Shown: positions 27,062-35,343 of the stretch, piece after piece | Numbering within the stretch: the stretch's first letter is position 1 | Layout of the letters: each line of letters begins with the position of its first letter | From: Acidobacteriota bacterium | Lineage (GTDB): Bacteria; Acidobacteriota; Blastocatellia; Pyrinomonadales; Pyrinomonadaceae | Assembly: GCA_019639135.1 (NCBI GenBank) | Contig: JAHBSL010000021.1 | Location: 1 to 64,000 of the forward strand | DNA length: 64,000 nucleotides | Direction: 5' to 3' | Made by a program: the position numbers and the translations under genes | Notes under the pieces: model-generated | Database searches by the model: none | Seen by the model: only the letters and a program-made list of their open reading frames with translations | Told to the model about the DNA's origin: nothing

Positions 27062-27616
27062 ATGCAGATTAATTTAAGGACAGTGCCACGGTTTTTGCTG
27101 CTATTCCTCGCGGCTTGCACACTTTTTGGAGCGGTTGTGTTGGGTCAGGACGGCAAAGAAAAGGAAGAGCCGGAAACTCCGCCCGTACAAGAACGGCCGA
27201 ACCTGATGCGCGCTCTAGGTCTGAGGCCTGAACAGGTGCAGCAGTTCCGAAGATTCAATCAGGATTGGAGGCCGAAACGCCAAGCGGCTGCTATGCAGCT
27301 CAGGCTTGCCAATCGCGAGCTCGATCAAGCCATCTATGCAGACGCGCTTGATGAAGCTATGGTTCGAGCTAAACTCGCCGCTTTTCAGGAGGCCCAGAAA
27401 GAGGTAGCCCGTTTACGGTTTGAAGAGGAGTTGGCGATTCGTAAGATACTGGACCCCGAGCAGCTTCAGCGTTTTAGGGAACTACGCAGGCGCTTTGCAG
27501 AGAACCGGCAACAGCGCCAGCTTCGCCGACAGGAAAATCAACCCGGACCGGTGCGTCCTAATCGCCCGGGTCAAAGACTCGCTCCCAGAAACCGCCAGCC
27601 GCGTCCGATAAACTAA
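27062..27616 (+). CDS. Exported Spy/CpxP-like protein
   Basis: A 184-residue protein with a signal peptide (LLLFLAACTLFGAVVLGQ, cut about residue 28). The mature part is helical with LGLRPEQVQQFRRFNQDW and ILDPEQLQRFRELRRRF, the two LTxxQ-like turns of the Spy/CpxP family, and ends in a very basic Arg/Gln/Pro tail. It is likely a periplasmic stress chaperone or sensor acting on the sigma/anti-sigma pair encoded just upstream. Confidence 0.72.
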   Translation: MQINLRTVPRFLLLFLAACTLFGAVVLGQDGKEKEEPETPPVQERPNLMRALGLRPEQVQQFRRFNQDWRPKRQAAAMQLRLANRELDQAIYADALDEAMVRAKLAAFQEAQKEVARLRFEEELAIRKILDPEQLQRFRELRRRFAENRQQRQLRRQENQPGPVRPNRPGQRLAPRNRQPRPIN

Positions 27617-27628
27617 ACGAATTACATC

Positions 27629-27670
27629 CAGCCGCCAACGGGCCGTCAACGAAAGGGCGGCTTTTTGTTT
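27629..27670 (+). terminator. Intrinsic terminator
   Basis: AGCCGCC (27629-27635) and GGCGGCT (27655-27661) form a 7-bp GC stem followed by TTTTGTTTG. It closes the sigma/anti-sigma/Spy-like unit before the Mla-type operon. Confidence 0.75.
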
Positions 27671-27737
27671 GCCGTTTTCCAGGCTACGTTGTAACCTTAC
27701 CGTGTTCTTCTTTGATGAACTGCCGACCCGTTTTCCG

Positions 27738-28508
27738 ATGAATCCCCTTTTCAGATTTATCGCCGAGCTGCAGGATGTGAGCCTTCTGCTTTGGCGCTCG
27801 ATCATAAGCCTGCGGCATGGCCCGAGGTACTTCGCCGAAACGCTACGTCAAATGGATATGATCGGTGTGGGTTCCCTCCCGATCGTTCTTCTAACGGGTT
27901 TTTTCACGGGTGGCGTGCTTGTTCTGCAGACTTACCCGACTCTTGAGTATTACAGCATACAGAACGAATCCGGCCGCTCTGTCGCGACCTCGCTGATCCG
28001 CGAACTCGGTCCGGTGCTATCGGCCTTAATGGTTTCGGGCAGGATCGGGTCGGCAATTTCCGCCGAACTTGGGTCGATGGTCGTATCTCAGCAGATCGAG
28101 GCGATGCGCGCTCTCGGAACCGATCCGATTCGAAAGCTCGTAGTTCCCCGGATTGCTGCACTCATCTTGATGTTGCCGTTATTGACGGTCGCCGCGGATA
28201 TTTTCGGCCTGATTGGCGGAGGTATTGTCGCAAACTATATCTATAGCCAGGACGTTCAGGTTTTTGTGGAGTCTGTCCGGAACGGGATCTCGACCAAGGA
28301 TATTGTTGGCGGAATGATAAAGCCGCTTTTCTTTGGATTGATCATCGGCGTGGTTGCATGCCACAAGGGTTTGAGCACTAGAGGCGGTACAGTTGGCGTT
28401 GGCCGCTCGGTGACGAACTCGGTCGTCACAGCATCGATCTGGGTGATCATTTTCGACTTCTTTCTCGCAAAGGCATTGCAATACCTTCTCGACATCGGTC
28501 GCCTCTGA
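27738..28508 (+). CDS. mlaE: MlaE-type ABC transporter permease
   Basis: Inner-membrane permease of an MCE lipid transporter, 256 residues from the ATG at 27738; earlier in-frame codons add a non-homologous leader. Five or six hydrophobic segments and the MlaE blocks VLLTGFFTGGVLVLQ, ELGPVLSALMVSGRIGSAISAELGSM and QIEAMRALGTDP are present. It precedes the ATPase by 21 bp and the MCE protein, giving a minimal E-F-D set. The cargo is presumably phospholipid; the auxiliary mlaB and mlaC genes are not adjacent. Confidence 0.92.
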   Translation: MNPLFRFIAELQDVSLLLWRSIISLRHGPRYFAETLRQMDMIGVGSLPIVLLTGFFTGGVLVLQTYPTLEYYSIQNESGRSVATSLIRELGPVLSALMVSGRIGSAISAELGSMVVSQQIEAMRALGTDPIRKLVVPRIAALILMLPLLTVAADIFGLIGGGIVANYIYSQDVQVFVESVRNGISTKDIVGGMIKPLFFGLIIGVVACHKGLSTRGGTVGVGRSVTNSVVTASIWVIIFDFFLAKALQYLLDIGRL

Positions 28509-28529
28509 CACGTATAATCGGGGAAATTT

Positions 28530-29423
28530 ATGCTCGCTAACGAAGGCAATAGCGTACTTCCGCTCTCGGACGACGTCGAATTTTCTGATATGGAGGAGGC
28601 GGTCGACGCCCCCGAACGGATCGCTCCGGTTATCGAGTTTCGCGACATCTGCCTCGCGTTTGATGAGAAAGTCATTCTTGACGGCATTAGTTTCTCCGTT
28701 CGGCGGGGTGAGACAAAGATCATTCTCGGGCGAAGCGGCGGGGGCAAATCTACCATCATCCGTCTTATTCTCGGGCTTATCAAACCCGATGCCGGCCGCA
28801 TCCTGATCGACGGCGAGGACATTACGGATTACGACGAGCCGGAGCTAATGCAGGTCAGGCAAAAGATCGGCATGGTATTTCAGGAAGGAGCTCTTTTTGA
28901 TTCCCTTCCGGTTTACGAGAACGTGGCTTATCGGCTCCGCGAGCAAGGCACCGAAGAGGAAGAAGTCGATGCCGAGGTTCGTCGAATGCTGCGGTTCGTT
29001 GCCCTCGAAGATGCGATCGACAAAATGCCGAATGAGCTTTCCGGGGGAATGCGGCGTCGCGTCGGTATCGCACGGGCACTTGTCGGCGACCCGGAAATCG
29101 TACTCTTTGACGAACCAACAGCCGGACTCGACCCGCCGACGGCGAGGACCATTTGCGAGCTTGCCATCAAGCTGCGTGACCTTCATGACGTTTCGTCGAT
29201 CTTCGTCACGCACGAGATGAACAACCTTCGATATCTTTCATCGGAATACGCAGTGATAGACGAGAACGGCGAGGTCCGATTTGAAAAAGAAGGGGGGCGG
29301 CTTTGCATGATCAATACGGAGATCATGATGCTTCGAGACGGAAAGATCGGCTTTCAAGGAAAGGATGAGGAACTTATGCGTTCCGATGATCCTTACATTA
29401 GAACGTTCGTACACGGCAAATAG
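28530..29423 (+). CDS. mlaF: MlaF-type ABC transporter ATPase
   Basis: A 297-residue ABC ATPase that powers the MlaE permease. Walker A is GRSGGGKST (67-75), the signature is [15 protein letters not shown] (170-184) and Walker [13 protein letters not shown] (190-201), with H-loop VTHEM. An unusual 35-residue acidic N-terminal extension precedes the core domain. It lies between mlaE and the MCE gene with short gaps and is certainly co-transcribed. Confidence 0.93.
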   Translation: MLANEGNSVLPLSDDVEFSDMEEAVDAPERIAPVIEFRDICLAFDEKVILDGISFSVRRGETKIILGRSGGGKSTIIRLILGLIKPDAGRILIDGEDITDYDEPELMQVRQKIGMVFQEGALFDSLPVYENVAYRLREQGTEEEEVDAEVRRMLRFVALEDAIDKMPNELSGGMRRRVGIARALVGDPEIVLFDEPTAGLDPPTARTICELAIKLRDLHDVSSIFVTHEMNNLRYLSSEYAVIDENGEVRFEKEGGRLCMINTEIMMLRDGKIGFQGKDEELMRSDDPYIRTFVHGK

Positions 29424-29439
29424 GAGCATTGGCAATACG

Positions 29440-30645
29440 ATGGTACAAACAAGGAATTCACTAACGCTTTCTCAGCTACGTGTCGGTATTTTTGTTCTTG
29501 CCGGGCTGCTTGTACTCGCGTTTCTGATACTCAATTCGACTGGCGACTTTAACCCCTTCGCCAAGCGGCTAGTTCTTAAAGCGCGCTTTGCGACCGCCGA
29601 CGGACTTAAATCCGGCTCAGACGTACAGCTTGCAGGTATTCGTATTGGCCGGGTCCAGGAGGTCATCTTTCTCCCGCCGGATTCTCCGGAGAATGAAAAG
29701 ATCGAAGCTCGAATGCTTGTTGACGCTGAACTGAACGGCCGCCCGATCACCGAAAGGATAAGGACCGACTCGACTGCCCAACTTATTGCCGTTTCCGTTT
29801 TAGCAAACGAAAAGATCATCAATATCTCGCCTGGTACGGCCGACGGTTCGGCGGTCGCCGAGAATCACGTTCTCGAATCGAGCGAGGCAATTTCCGTAAA
29901 TCAGCTCACGAAGACTGGAAATGACCTCCTTCAGCAGATAAACAAACTCGCCGTTCCCGCCAATGAGATCCTCAATAAGGCGAATCAAGGCGAAGGCACT
30001 ATCGGTCGGATAGTCAATGACGAGTCGCTTTACAATAACCTCGACGCGACAGTAGCCGAAACCAAGCTGACAATGGTGAAACTCCAGAATACGATCGATA
30101 AGATAAACAGCGGCGAAGGGACCGCCGGGCAGCTAATTAACGACAGGCAGCTCTACGAAAACCTGAACAAGACCGTTGTCCAACTCGAGGGTATCTCTAA
30201 TGACATCCGTACCGGTCGCGGCACAGCAGGTAAGTTTGTTACCGACGATGCCCTTTACAACGAAACACGGGCGGCGATAATCGATCTTCGGACCACAGCG
30301 AACAAGATCGGTGCGATCGCTGATGACCTGAAAAGCATCACAGGCCCGCTCTCGGGCGGCGAAGGGTCCCTCGGTAAGTTCCTGAAGGACGAGCAGCTTT
30401 ACGACAACGCCCGCGACACGCTCGCCCGCTTTAATGCGACCGCAGCTAAGCTCGAAACAATCCTCGGCGACGCTCAGGCTGGAAAAGGAACCGTGGGAAG
30501 GCTCGTCACCGACGAAACGCTCTACAACAATCTGAATCAAACCGCATCGAACATCAATCAATTCTCAAGTGAAACTACAAAACTGATCTATGATTTCCGC
30601 CAGAATCCGAAGAAATTTCTTCGTATAAAACTTTCACTCTTTTAG
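29440..30645 (+). CDS. mlaD: MlaD/MCE-domain protein with C-terminal repeats
   Basis: 401 residues from ATG 29440. One membrane anchor (13-31) precedes a single MCE domain (about 40-150; ADGLKSGSDVQLAGIRIGRV). The C-terminal half has five repeats of the form GxGTxGxLxxDxxLYxN at about 184, 225, 259, 307 and 348, joined by amphipathic helices. Such repeats occur in MCE proteins of other phyla and probably build the long periplasmic tunnel or tether. The protein would carry lipids across the periplasm. Confidence 0.9.
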   Translation: MVQTRNSLTLSQLRVGIFVLAGLLVLAFLILNSTGDFNPFAKRLVLKARFATADGLKSGSDVQLAGIRIGRVQEVIFLPPDSPENEKIEARMLVDAELNGRPITERIRTDSTAQLIAVSVLANEKIINISPGTADGSAVAENHVLESSEAISVNQLTKTGNDLLQQINKLAVPANEILNKANQGEGTIGRIVNDESLYNNLDATVAETKLTMVKLQNTIDKINSGEGTAGQLINDRQLYENLNKTVVQLEGISNDIRTGRGTAGKFVTDDALYNETRAAIIDLRTTANKIGAIADDLKSITGPLSGGEGSLGKFLKDEQLYDNARDTLARFNATAAKLETILGDAQAGKGTVGRLVTDETLYNNLNQTASNINQFSSETTKLIYDFRQNPKKFLRIKLSLF

Positions 30646-30670
30646 CGTTTCCGATATTCGCGAGCAGCTA

Positions 30671-30741
30671 TTGACGTCCGCTTGTCATCTCTTTATACTG
30701 CATATTCAATACGGATATGCAGTATTGACGCATAAGTATGC
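30671..30741 (+). promoter_or_regulatory. argR-operon promoter overlapped by a perfect dyad (candidate ARG box)
   Basis: TTGACG (30671-30676) and TATACT (30694-30699) with a 17-bp spacer form a near-ideal sigma-70 promoter. An 11-bp perfect inverted repeat, ATACTGCATAT (30695-30705) and ATATGCAGTAT (30715-30725), covers the -10 and start point, and a smaller dyad GCATA-AG-TATGC follows at 30730-30741. This is where an autoregulatory ArgR operator would be expected, though it is not the Escherichia coli ARG-box consensus. Confidence 0.65.
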
Positions 30742-30747
30742 GATTCG

Positions 30748-31167
30748 ATGGATAAGCACGTCAGATTACAGGAAATTTTGAAGCTCGTCGGGGAACGAAA
30801 GATCGGTCGGCAGGAGGAGCTTGCCGCACTTTTGACAGAGCGGGGATTTGGCGTTACGCAAGCAAGCGTTTCGCGGGATCTTGACGAACTTGGGATCGTC
30901 AAGACAGGCGGAATTTACACATTGCCGGCCCTGGATAAGCGAAAAGCAAAGCTCGGCGTTAGAAGTATCGAAGCGGCAGGCGATTCGCTGATCGTCGTAA
31001 AGAGCGAGCCCGGCTTTGCCTCGGCGGCCGCAACGCATATTGATTCGGAAGGCATCGCCGAGATCGTCGGAACCATCGCGGGCGACGACACGATCTTCGT
31101 TGCTGTTCGCAAAGCGGATCAGCAGCGTTCGACCATAAAGCGACTATTAGAGATATTTGGCGGTTAG
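30748..31167 (+). CDS. argR: Arginine repressor
   Basis: A 139-residue ArgR. The N-terminal winged helix has TQASVSRDLDELGIVK (about 38-53); the C-terminal hexamerisation and arginine-binding domain has EIVGTIAGDDTIFVAV. With arginine bound it should repress biosynthesis genes. It is the first gene of the arg operon and abuts argC, so it very likely controls its own operon through the dyad before it. Confidence 0.94.
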   Translation: MDKHVRLQEILKLVGERKIGRQEELAALLTERGFGVTQASVSRDLDELGIVKTGGIYTLPALDKRKAKLGVRSIEAAGDSLIVVKSEPGFASAAATHIDSEGIAEIVGTIAGDDTIFVAVRKADQQRSTIKRLLEIFGG

Positions 31168-32208
31168 ATGAACAAAACAGGGACCAGAATACGGGTAGGG
31201 ATCTTCGGTGGATCGGGCTATGGAGGCAGCGAACTATTGCGCATCCTGCTATTCCATCCGAATGCAGAGATAGTTTTCGTCACGGGAAACGAGCATGCCG
31301 GCAAGCCGGTAACCGATGTCCACCGTAACCTCAATTCTCTTACAGATCTGCAATTCACTGCAATCACTGATGATCTGAGCGAACTTGGCGAGATCAAGGT
31401 TGCGTTTTTCGGCCTTCCGCATGGGCAGGCTTTAGAAGTCGTACCGCGGTTACAATCGGGCGTTAAAGCGATAGACCTTTCGGGCGATTTCCGGATCAAT
31501 GATCCGGGGATCTTCGAAGCATTTTACAAGAAGCCGCATGCGGGTGAACTTCAAAAGAAATTCGTATACGGATTAACGGAAACAAATCGCGAGGCGATAG
31601 CCAGAGCCGGGCATATTGCCAATCCCGGTTGCTTTGCGACAGCGGTGTCACTGGCTCTCTCGCCGCTAATCGCGAAAGGCCTGGTCACCGGAAAGCTGAT
31701 AGTCGATGCGAAGACGGGGTCGTCGGGATCCGGAGCAAAGTCCGCTGCTAATACGCACCACCCGCAGCGAGTGAATTCGTTCTATGCCTACAAGCCATTC
31801 TCACATCAGCATGTGCCCGAGATCGAACAGCATCTCGGTTCCCTTGGTACGCTGGAAGAGCCGCTGGTTTTCATGACACACAGCCTGCCGGTTTCGCGAG
31901 GCATTTTCGCGACGTGCTATGCCGCACTTGATCGCGAGATGACCAGGGAAGAGTTGGCGAACGTATTTCGCGAGTTCTATCGAGATGCATTCTTCGTTCG
32001 AATTGTGGAAGGCTCTCCGGATATCAATTGGGTAAAGAACACAAACTTCTGCGACATTGCGGTTCACGTTTCCGGCCGGAATGCCGTGGTCTTTTCGGCG
32101 ATAGACAATCTGGTCAAAGGAGCGGCCGGGCAAGCGGTACAGAATATGAATGTCATGTTTGGGCTCGATGAGAAGACCGGACTGGTGTTTCCGGGAAGCA
32201 ATCCGTGA
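31168..32208 (+). CDS. argC: N-acetyl-gamma-glutamyl-phosphate reductase
   Basis: Reduces N-acetylglutamyl-5-phosphate to the semialdehyde with NADPH in arginine synthesis. The 346-residue protein has GGSGYGGSELLR (nucleotide binding, 14-25) and the catalytic C155 in ANPGCFATA, followed by the conserved HHPQRVNSFYAYKPFSHQHVPEI block. It starts right at the end of argR and overlaps argD by 4 bp, showing coupling. Confidence 0.96.
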   Translation: MNKTGTRIRVGIFGGSGYGGSELLRILLFHPNAEIVFVTGNEHAGKPVTDVHRNLNSLTDLQFTAITDDLSELGEIKVAFFGLPHGQALEVVPRLQSGVKAIDLSGDFRINDPGIFEAFYKKPHAGELQKKFVYGLTETNREAIARAGHIANPGCFATAVSLALSPLIAKGLVTGKLIVDAKTGSSGSGAKSAANTHHPQRVNSFYAYKPFSHQHVPEIEQHLGSLGTLEEPLVFMTHSLPVSRGIFATCYAALDREMTREELANVFREFYRDAFFVRIVEGSPDINWVKNTNFCDIAVHVSGRNAVVFSAIDNLVKGAAGQAVQNMNVMFGLDEKTGLVFPGSNP

Positions 32209-33386
32209 TGAATTTTAAAGAGATCAAAGTAAAGGAAGACTCCTTTCAGGTGGCCACTTATGCCAAGATGCCGATCGCCGTAGAGCGTGGGCAGGGTGCT
32301 TGGGTGTGGACTAGCGAGGGCGAGAAGTATCTTGACCTCTATGGCGGCCACGCTGTCTGCGCGACCGGACATTCGCATCCGCGGGTGGTTGATGCGATCA
32401 AAGATCAGGCAGAGAAGGTGCTCTTCTATTCGAATCTGGTTTATAGCGATATCCGCGGCCGGGCGGCAGAGAAGCTCGTCTTGGTGGCTCCCGCAGAACT
32501 TACGCAGGCTTTTTTCTGCAACTCTGGAACGGAAGCTAACGAGAACGCCATGCGAATGGCCCGGATGGCAACCGGTAGGCAGAAGATCGTTTCGTTCGAC
32601 GGCGGGTTTCATGGACGAACGGCGGACTCGATCTCGGCGACGTTTCTTGGACAATACCGAAAGATCGGTGAGCCAAATGTTCCCTTTCATGTCGAGGCTG
32701 TCTTTGGCGATATCGAGAGTGCCGAGCAGCTTGTCGATGGTGATACGGCCGGTGTGATTCTTGAGCCGATCCAATCGATGGCCGGAGTTGCAGAAGCCTC
32801 GCCGAAGTATTTCGCGGCTCTCCGGGAGATCTGCGACAAGACAGGGGCAATGCTCATTTTTGACGAGGTTCAAACCGGTATCGGACGCACCGGCAATTGG
32901 TTCTTCGCAGGCAGCGAACTCGCCGCAGGTGTCGTCCCGGACGTTGTAACTCTTGCAAAATCGCTCGGCAGCGGCGTTCCGGTGGGAGCCTGTCTCGTGA
33001 ATGAACGCATCTCATCAGCGATAAAGATCAACGATCTTGGTACGACATTTGGAGGCGGGATGATCGCAATGGCTGCCGTGTTAGCAACGCTTGAGGCGAT
33101 AGAACAAGACGACATGATGCAAAATGCCCGAGCAGTCGATCTTAGACTTCGCAATGCTTTGAGTAGTATGCCTGGTATTGTAAGAATACGAGGCAAAGGA
33201 TGTCTCCTTGGTATCGAGTTTGTAACGGCGTGCAAACCTTATTACGAAGCACTGCTGGCAGATCACGTGATTACCGGTACCTCAAGCGACCCGAGTGTGC
33301 TCAGACTGTTGCCGCCGCTTTGTGTTGATGCGGAGGCCGCCGCGATTGCATTGGTGAAAGCGGTTTCCGAAATGAGTGCAAACTAG
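32205..33386 (+). CDS. argD: Acetylornithine aminotransferase
   Basis: A PLP-dependent class III aminotransferase of 393 residues that makes N-acetylornithine from the semialdehyde and glutamate. Visible marks are YGGHAVCATGHSHP, FFCNSGTEANENAMRMAR, LIFDEVQTGIGRTG (PLP-ring Asp) and VVTLAKSLGSGVPVGA with the Schiff-base Lys. It overlaps argC by 4 bp. Some homologues also take N-succinyl substrates, relevant because the next enzyme is an acylornithine carbamoyltransferase. Confidence 0.95.
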   Translation: MMNFKEIKVKEDSFQVATYAKMPIAVERGQGAWVWTSEGEKYLDLYGGHAVCATGHSHPRVVDAIKDQAEKVLFYSNLVYSDIRGRAAEKLVLVAPAELTQAFFCNSGTEANENAMRMARMATGRQKIVSFDGGFHGRTADSISATFLGQYRKIGEPNVPFHVEAVFGDIESAEQLVDGDTAGVILEPIQSMAGVAEASPKYFAALREICDKTGAMLIFDEVQTGIGRTGNWFFAGSELAAGVVPDVVTLAKSLGSGVPVGACLVNERISSAIKINDLGTTFGGGMIAMAAVLATLEAIEQDDMMQNARAVDLRLRNALSSMPGIVRIRGKGCLLGIEFVTACKPYYEALLADHVITGTSSDPSVLRLLPPLCVDAEAAAIALVKAVSEMSAN

Positions 33387-33388
33387 GA

Positions 33389-33446
33389 AGTGGAAAGTGA
33401 CGGGCGTATCATGCGTCATTTCGCCACTGCAGCATCTGCATTTTTT
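33389..33446 (+). terminator. Two hairpins and a T-run inside the arg operon (attenuator-like)
   Basis: In the 67-bp gap after argD, AGTGG...TGACG (33389 onward) pairs with CGTCA...CCACT (ending 33428), forming a long imperfect hairpin. TGCAG-CAT-CTGCA (33428-33440) is followed by six T (33441-33446), like a weak terminator. The two share one base and could be alternatives. The next gene lacks a Shine-Dalgarno sequence. Partial termination or processing between argD and the carbamoyltransferase is an inference. Confidence 0.45.
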
Positions 33447-33453
33447 ACAATAA

Positions 33454-34446
33454 ATGAATTTTCTATCCACTGGCTACTTCAACCTTGACGAATTGAATGA
33501 ACTCATCGAGTCCGCGATGAGGTTCAAGAATGGGCATACGGAGCGCCCGCTTGAGGGCAGATCGGTTGCTCTTGTCTTCTTCAATCCGAGCCTTCGGACA
33601 CGCGCCTCGATGCAGGTCGGCATCTTTGAACTCGGCGGTAATGCCGTGATCCTTGAGCCAGGGAGCACGTCGTGGACTCTCGAACACCGTGAAGGTGTAG
33701 TGATGGACGGCAACAAGACGGAGCATTTGAAGGAATTTGTCCGGGTTCTTGAGCGTTATGTCTCAGCGATCGGAGTTCGAACGTTTGCAGAGCTGAATGA
33801 CTGGGGGGCGGAAAGAGCGGATCCGATATTGAATGCCTTTGCCCGGTACGCCAACGTTCCCGTTATCAATCTTGAATCTGCAATGCACCATCCTTGCCAG
33901 GCAATGGCGGACATGATGACGATCCACGAGAAACTCGGTAATGAGAAGAAGAAGGTGCTGCTGACATGGGCATGGCATCCAAAGCCGCTACCAATGGCCG
34001 TACCGAACAGTTTTGCTCTCGCTGCGGCACAGTTTGGACACGATATTCGAATCGCTCACCCTAGAGGCTACGAGCTAGATGAGGAACTGATCCGAGAGGT
34101 GAAACATTTTGCGGCGGAAAGCGGCGGAAGCATGGAGATAACGCACGACCTTGAGGCAGCTTACGATGGCGTTGATGTGGTTTACTCAAAGAGTTGGGGC
34201 GGCAAGGATTTTTACGGCAATGCTGACGCCGACATCGCACATCGTGGACCGTTTCGCGAACAATGGATCGTTGACGAGCAGAAAATGGGCCTGACCAACG
34301 ACGCGATCTTTATGCATTGCCTGCCAGTTCGGCGAAATGTGATCGTAAAGGACTCAGTTATCGACGGGCCGCGGTCTGTGGTGATCAATGAGGCCGAGAA
34401 CCGACTGCACGTACAAAAAGCGATGCTGACGAAGCTATTGAGATGA
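33454..34446 (+). CDS. argF': N-acyl-L-ornithine carbamoyltransferase (AOTCase/SOTCase type)
   Basis: 330 residues, closely patterned on the Xanthomonas N-acetylornithine and Bacteroides N-succinylornithine carbamoyltransferases rather than on ordinary ArgF. It has carbamoyl-phosphate site FNPSLRTR (43-50), GTVMDG-like GVVMDGNKTEH (81-91), HPCQAMADMMTIHE, TWAWHPKPLPMAVPNS and the C-terminal HCLPVRRNV. The residue that sets acyl specificity (Glu92 in Xanthomonas, Pro in Bacteroides) aligns with T89 here, so acetyl versus succinyl cannot be decided. Arginine synthesis thus passes through an acylcitrulline. It overlaps argB by 4 bp. Confidence 0.9.
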   Translation: MNFLSTGYFNLDELNELIESAMRFKNGHTERPLEGRSVALVFFNPSLRTRASMQVGIFELGGNAVILEPGSTSWTLEHREGVVMDGNKTEHLKEFVRVLERYVSAIGVRTFAELNDWGAERADPILNAFARYANVPVINLESAMHHPCQAMADMMTIHEKLGNEKKKVLLTWAWHPKPLPMAVPNSFALAAAQFGHDIRIAHPRGYELDEELIREVKHFAAESGGSMEITHDLEAAYDGVDVVYSKSWGGKDFYGNADADIAHRGPFREQWIVDEQKMGLTNDAIFMHCLPVRRNVIVKDSVIDGPRSVVINEAENRLHVQKAMLTKLLR

Positions 34447-35333
34447 ACATCGAAACACTAGATATTCTACGCGAGGCACTTCCATACATCCAACGATTTC
34501 AGGGTAAGACCTTCGTCGTTAAGTTTTCGGGTAAGGTCACCGAGGACCGGGAAAACCTTTCATCGCTCGCAGAGGAATTGGCTCTGTTGCATCAGGTCGG
34601 CATTCGGGTCTGCGTCATCCACGGCGGCGGCAAGCAGCTAACGGAACTTGCCCAAAAACTAGGCGTGGTTCAGACAGTTATCGAAGGTCGCCGGGTGACC
34701 GACGACGACACCCTCGACCTCGCCAAGATGATATTCCGCGGGAAAATTAATACGGAGATCCTTGCTCAACTTCGCGGTCGAGGCATCGACGCTGTCGGGC
34801 TTTCGGGCGTTGATGGCGGCGTGATCAAGGCGGTTCGGCGGCCGCCGAAGAACGTAATCAACAAAGAGACCGGCGAAGTAAAGTCGATCGACTACGGCAA
34901 TGTCGGGGACATTGTTGAGATTGACACGCACCTTCTCGATCTCTTGCTCGGCGGCGGCTATTTGCCCGTCATCTCTTCTCTAGCAGCAGATGACAGCGGC
35001 AAGGTCTTCAATATAAATGCTGACACGATCGCGGCGGAGATCGCAGTTAGTCTGAAAGCAGAAAAGCTGATCCTGCTTTCGGATGTGAACGGCATTTACC
35101 TTGACCCAAACGACGAGACTACGAAGCTCGACCGGCTTACAACAGTTGACGCATTCAGGATGATTAAGAGCGGAAAAGCGAGCGGCGGGATGATACCAAA
35201 GCTTCAAAGCTTAACGTCGTTGCTCAGCCGCGGCGTCGGCTCCGCTCACGTCATAAGTGGTTCGGAACGCAATGCCCTTCTTGCCGAAGTCTTCACTGAC
35301 GAAGGCACGGGCACGATGATCGTAGCATCCTAG
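34443..35333 (+). CDS. argB: Acetylglutamate kinase
   Basis: Phosphorylates N-acetylglutamate, the second step of arginine synthesis. The 296-residue protein shows the amino-acid kinase marks VVKFSGK, CVIHGGGKQL, and KSGKASGGMIPKL near the C-terminus. The N-terminal helix (NIETLDILREALPYIQRF) is the form found in arginine-inhibited hexameric enzymes, so feedback inhibition is plausible. Last gene of the arg operon here; argG, argH, argJ and argE are not in the window. Confidence 0.95.
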   Translation: MNIETLDILREALPYIQRFQGKTFVVKFSGKVTEDRENLSSLAEELALLHQVGIRVCVIHGGGKQLTELAQKLGVVQTVIEGRRVTDDDTLDLAKMIFRGKINTEILAQLRGRGIDAVGLSGVDGGVIKAVRRPPKNVINKETGEVKSIDYGNVGDIVEIDTHLLDLLLGGGYLPVISSLAADDSGKVFNINADTIAAEIAVSLKAEKLILLSDVNGIYLDPNDETTKLDRLTTVDAFRMIKSGKASGGMIPKLQSLTSLLSRGVGSAHVISGSERNALLAEVFTDEGTGTMIVAS

Positions 35334-35343
35334 AAGCCCCAAG

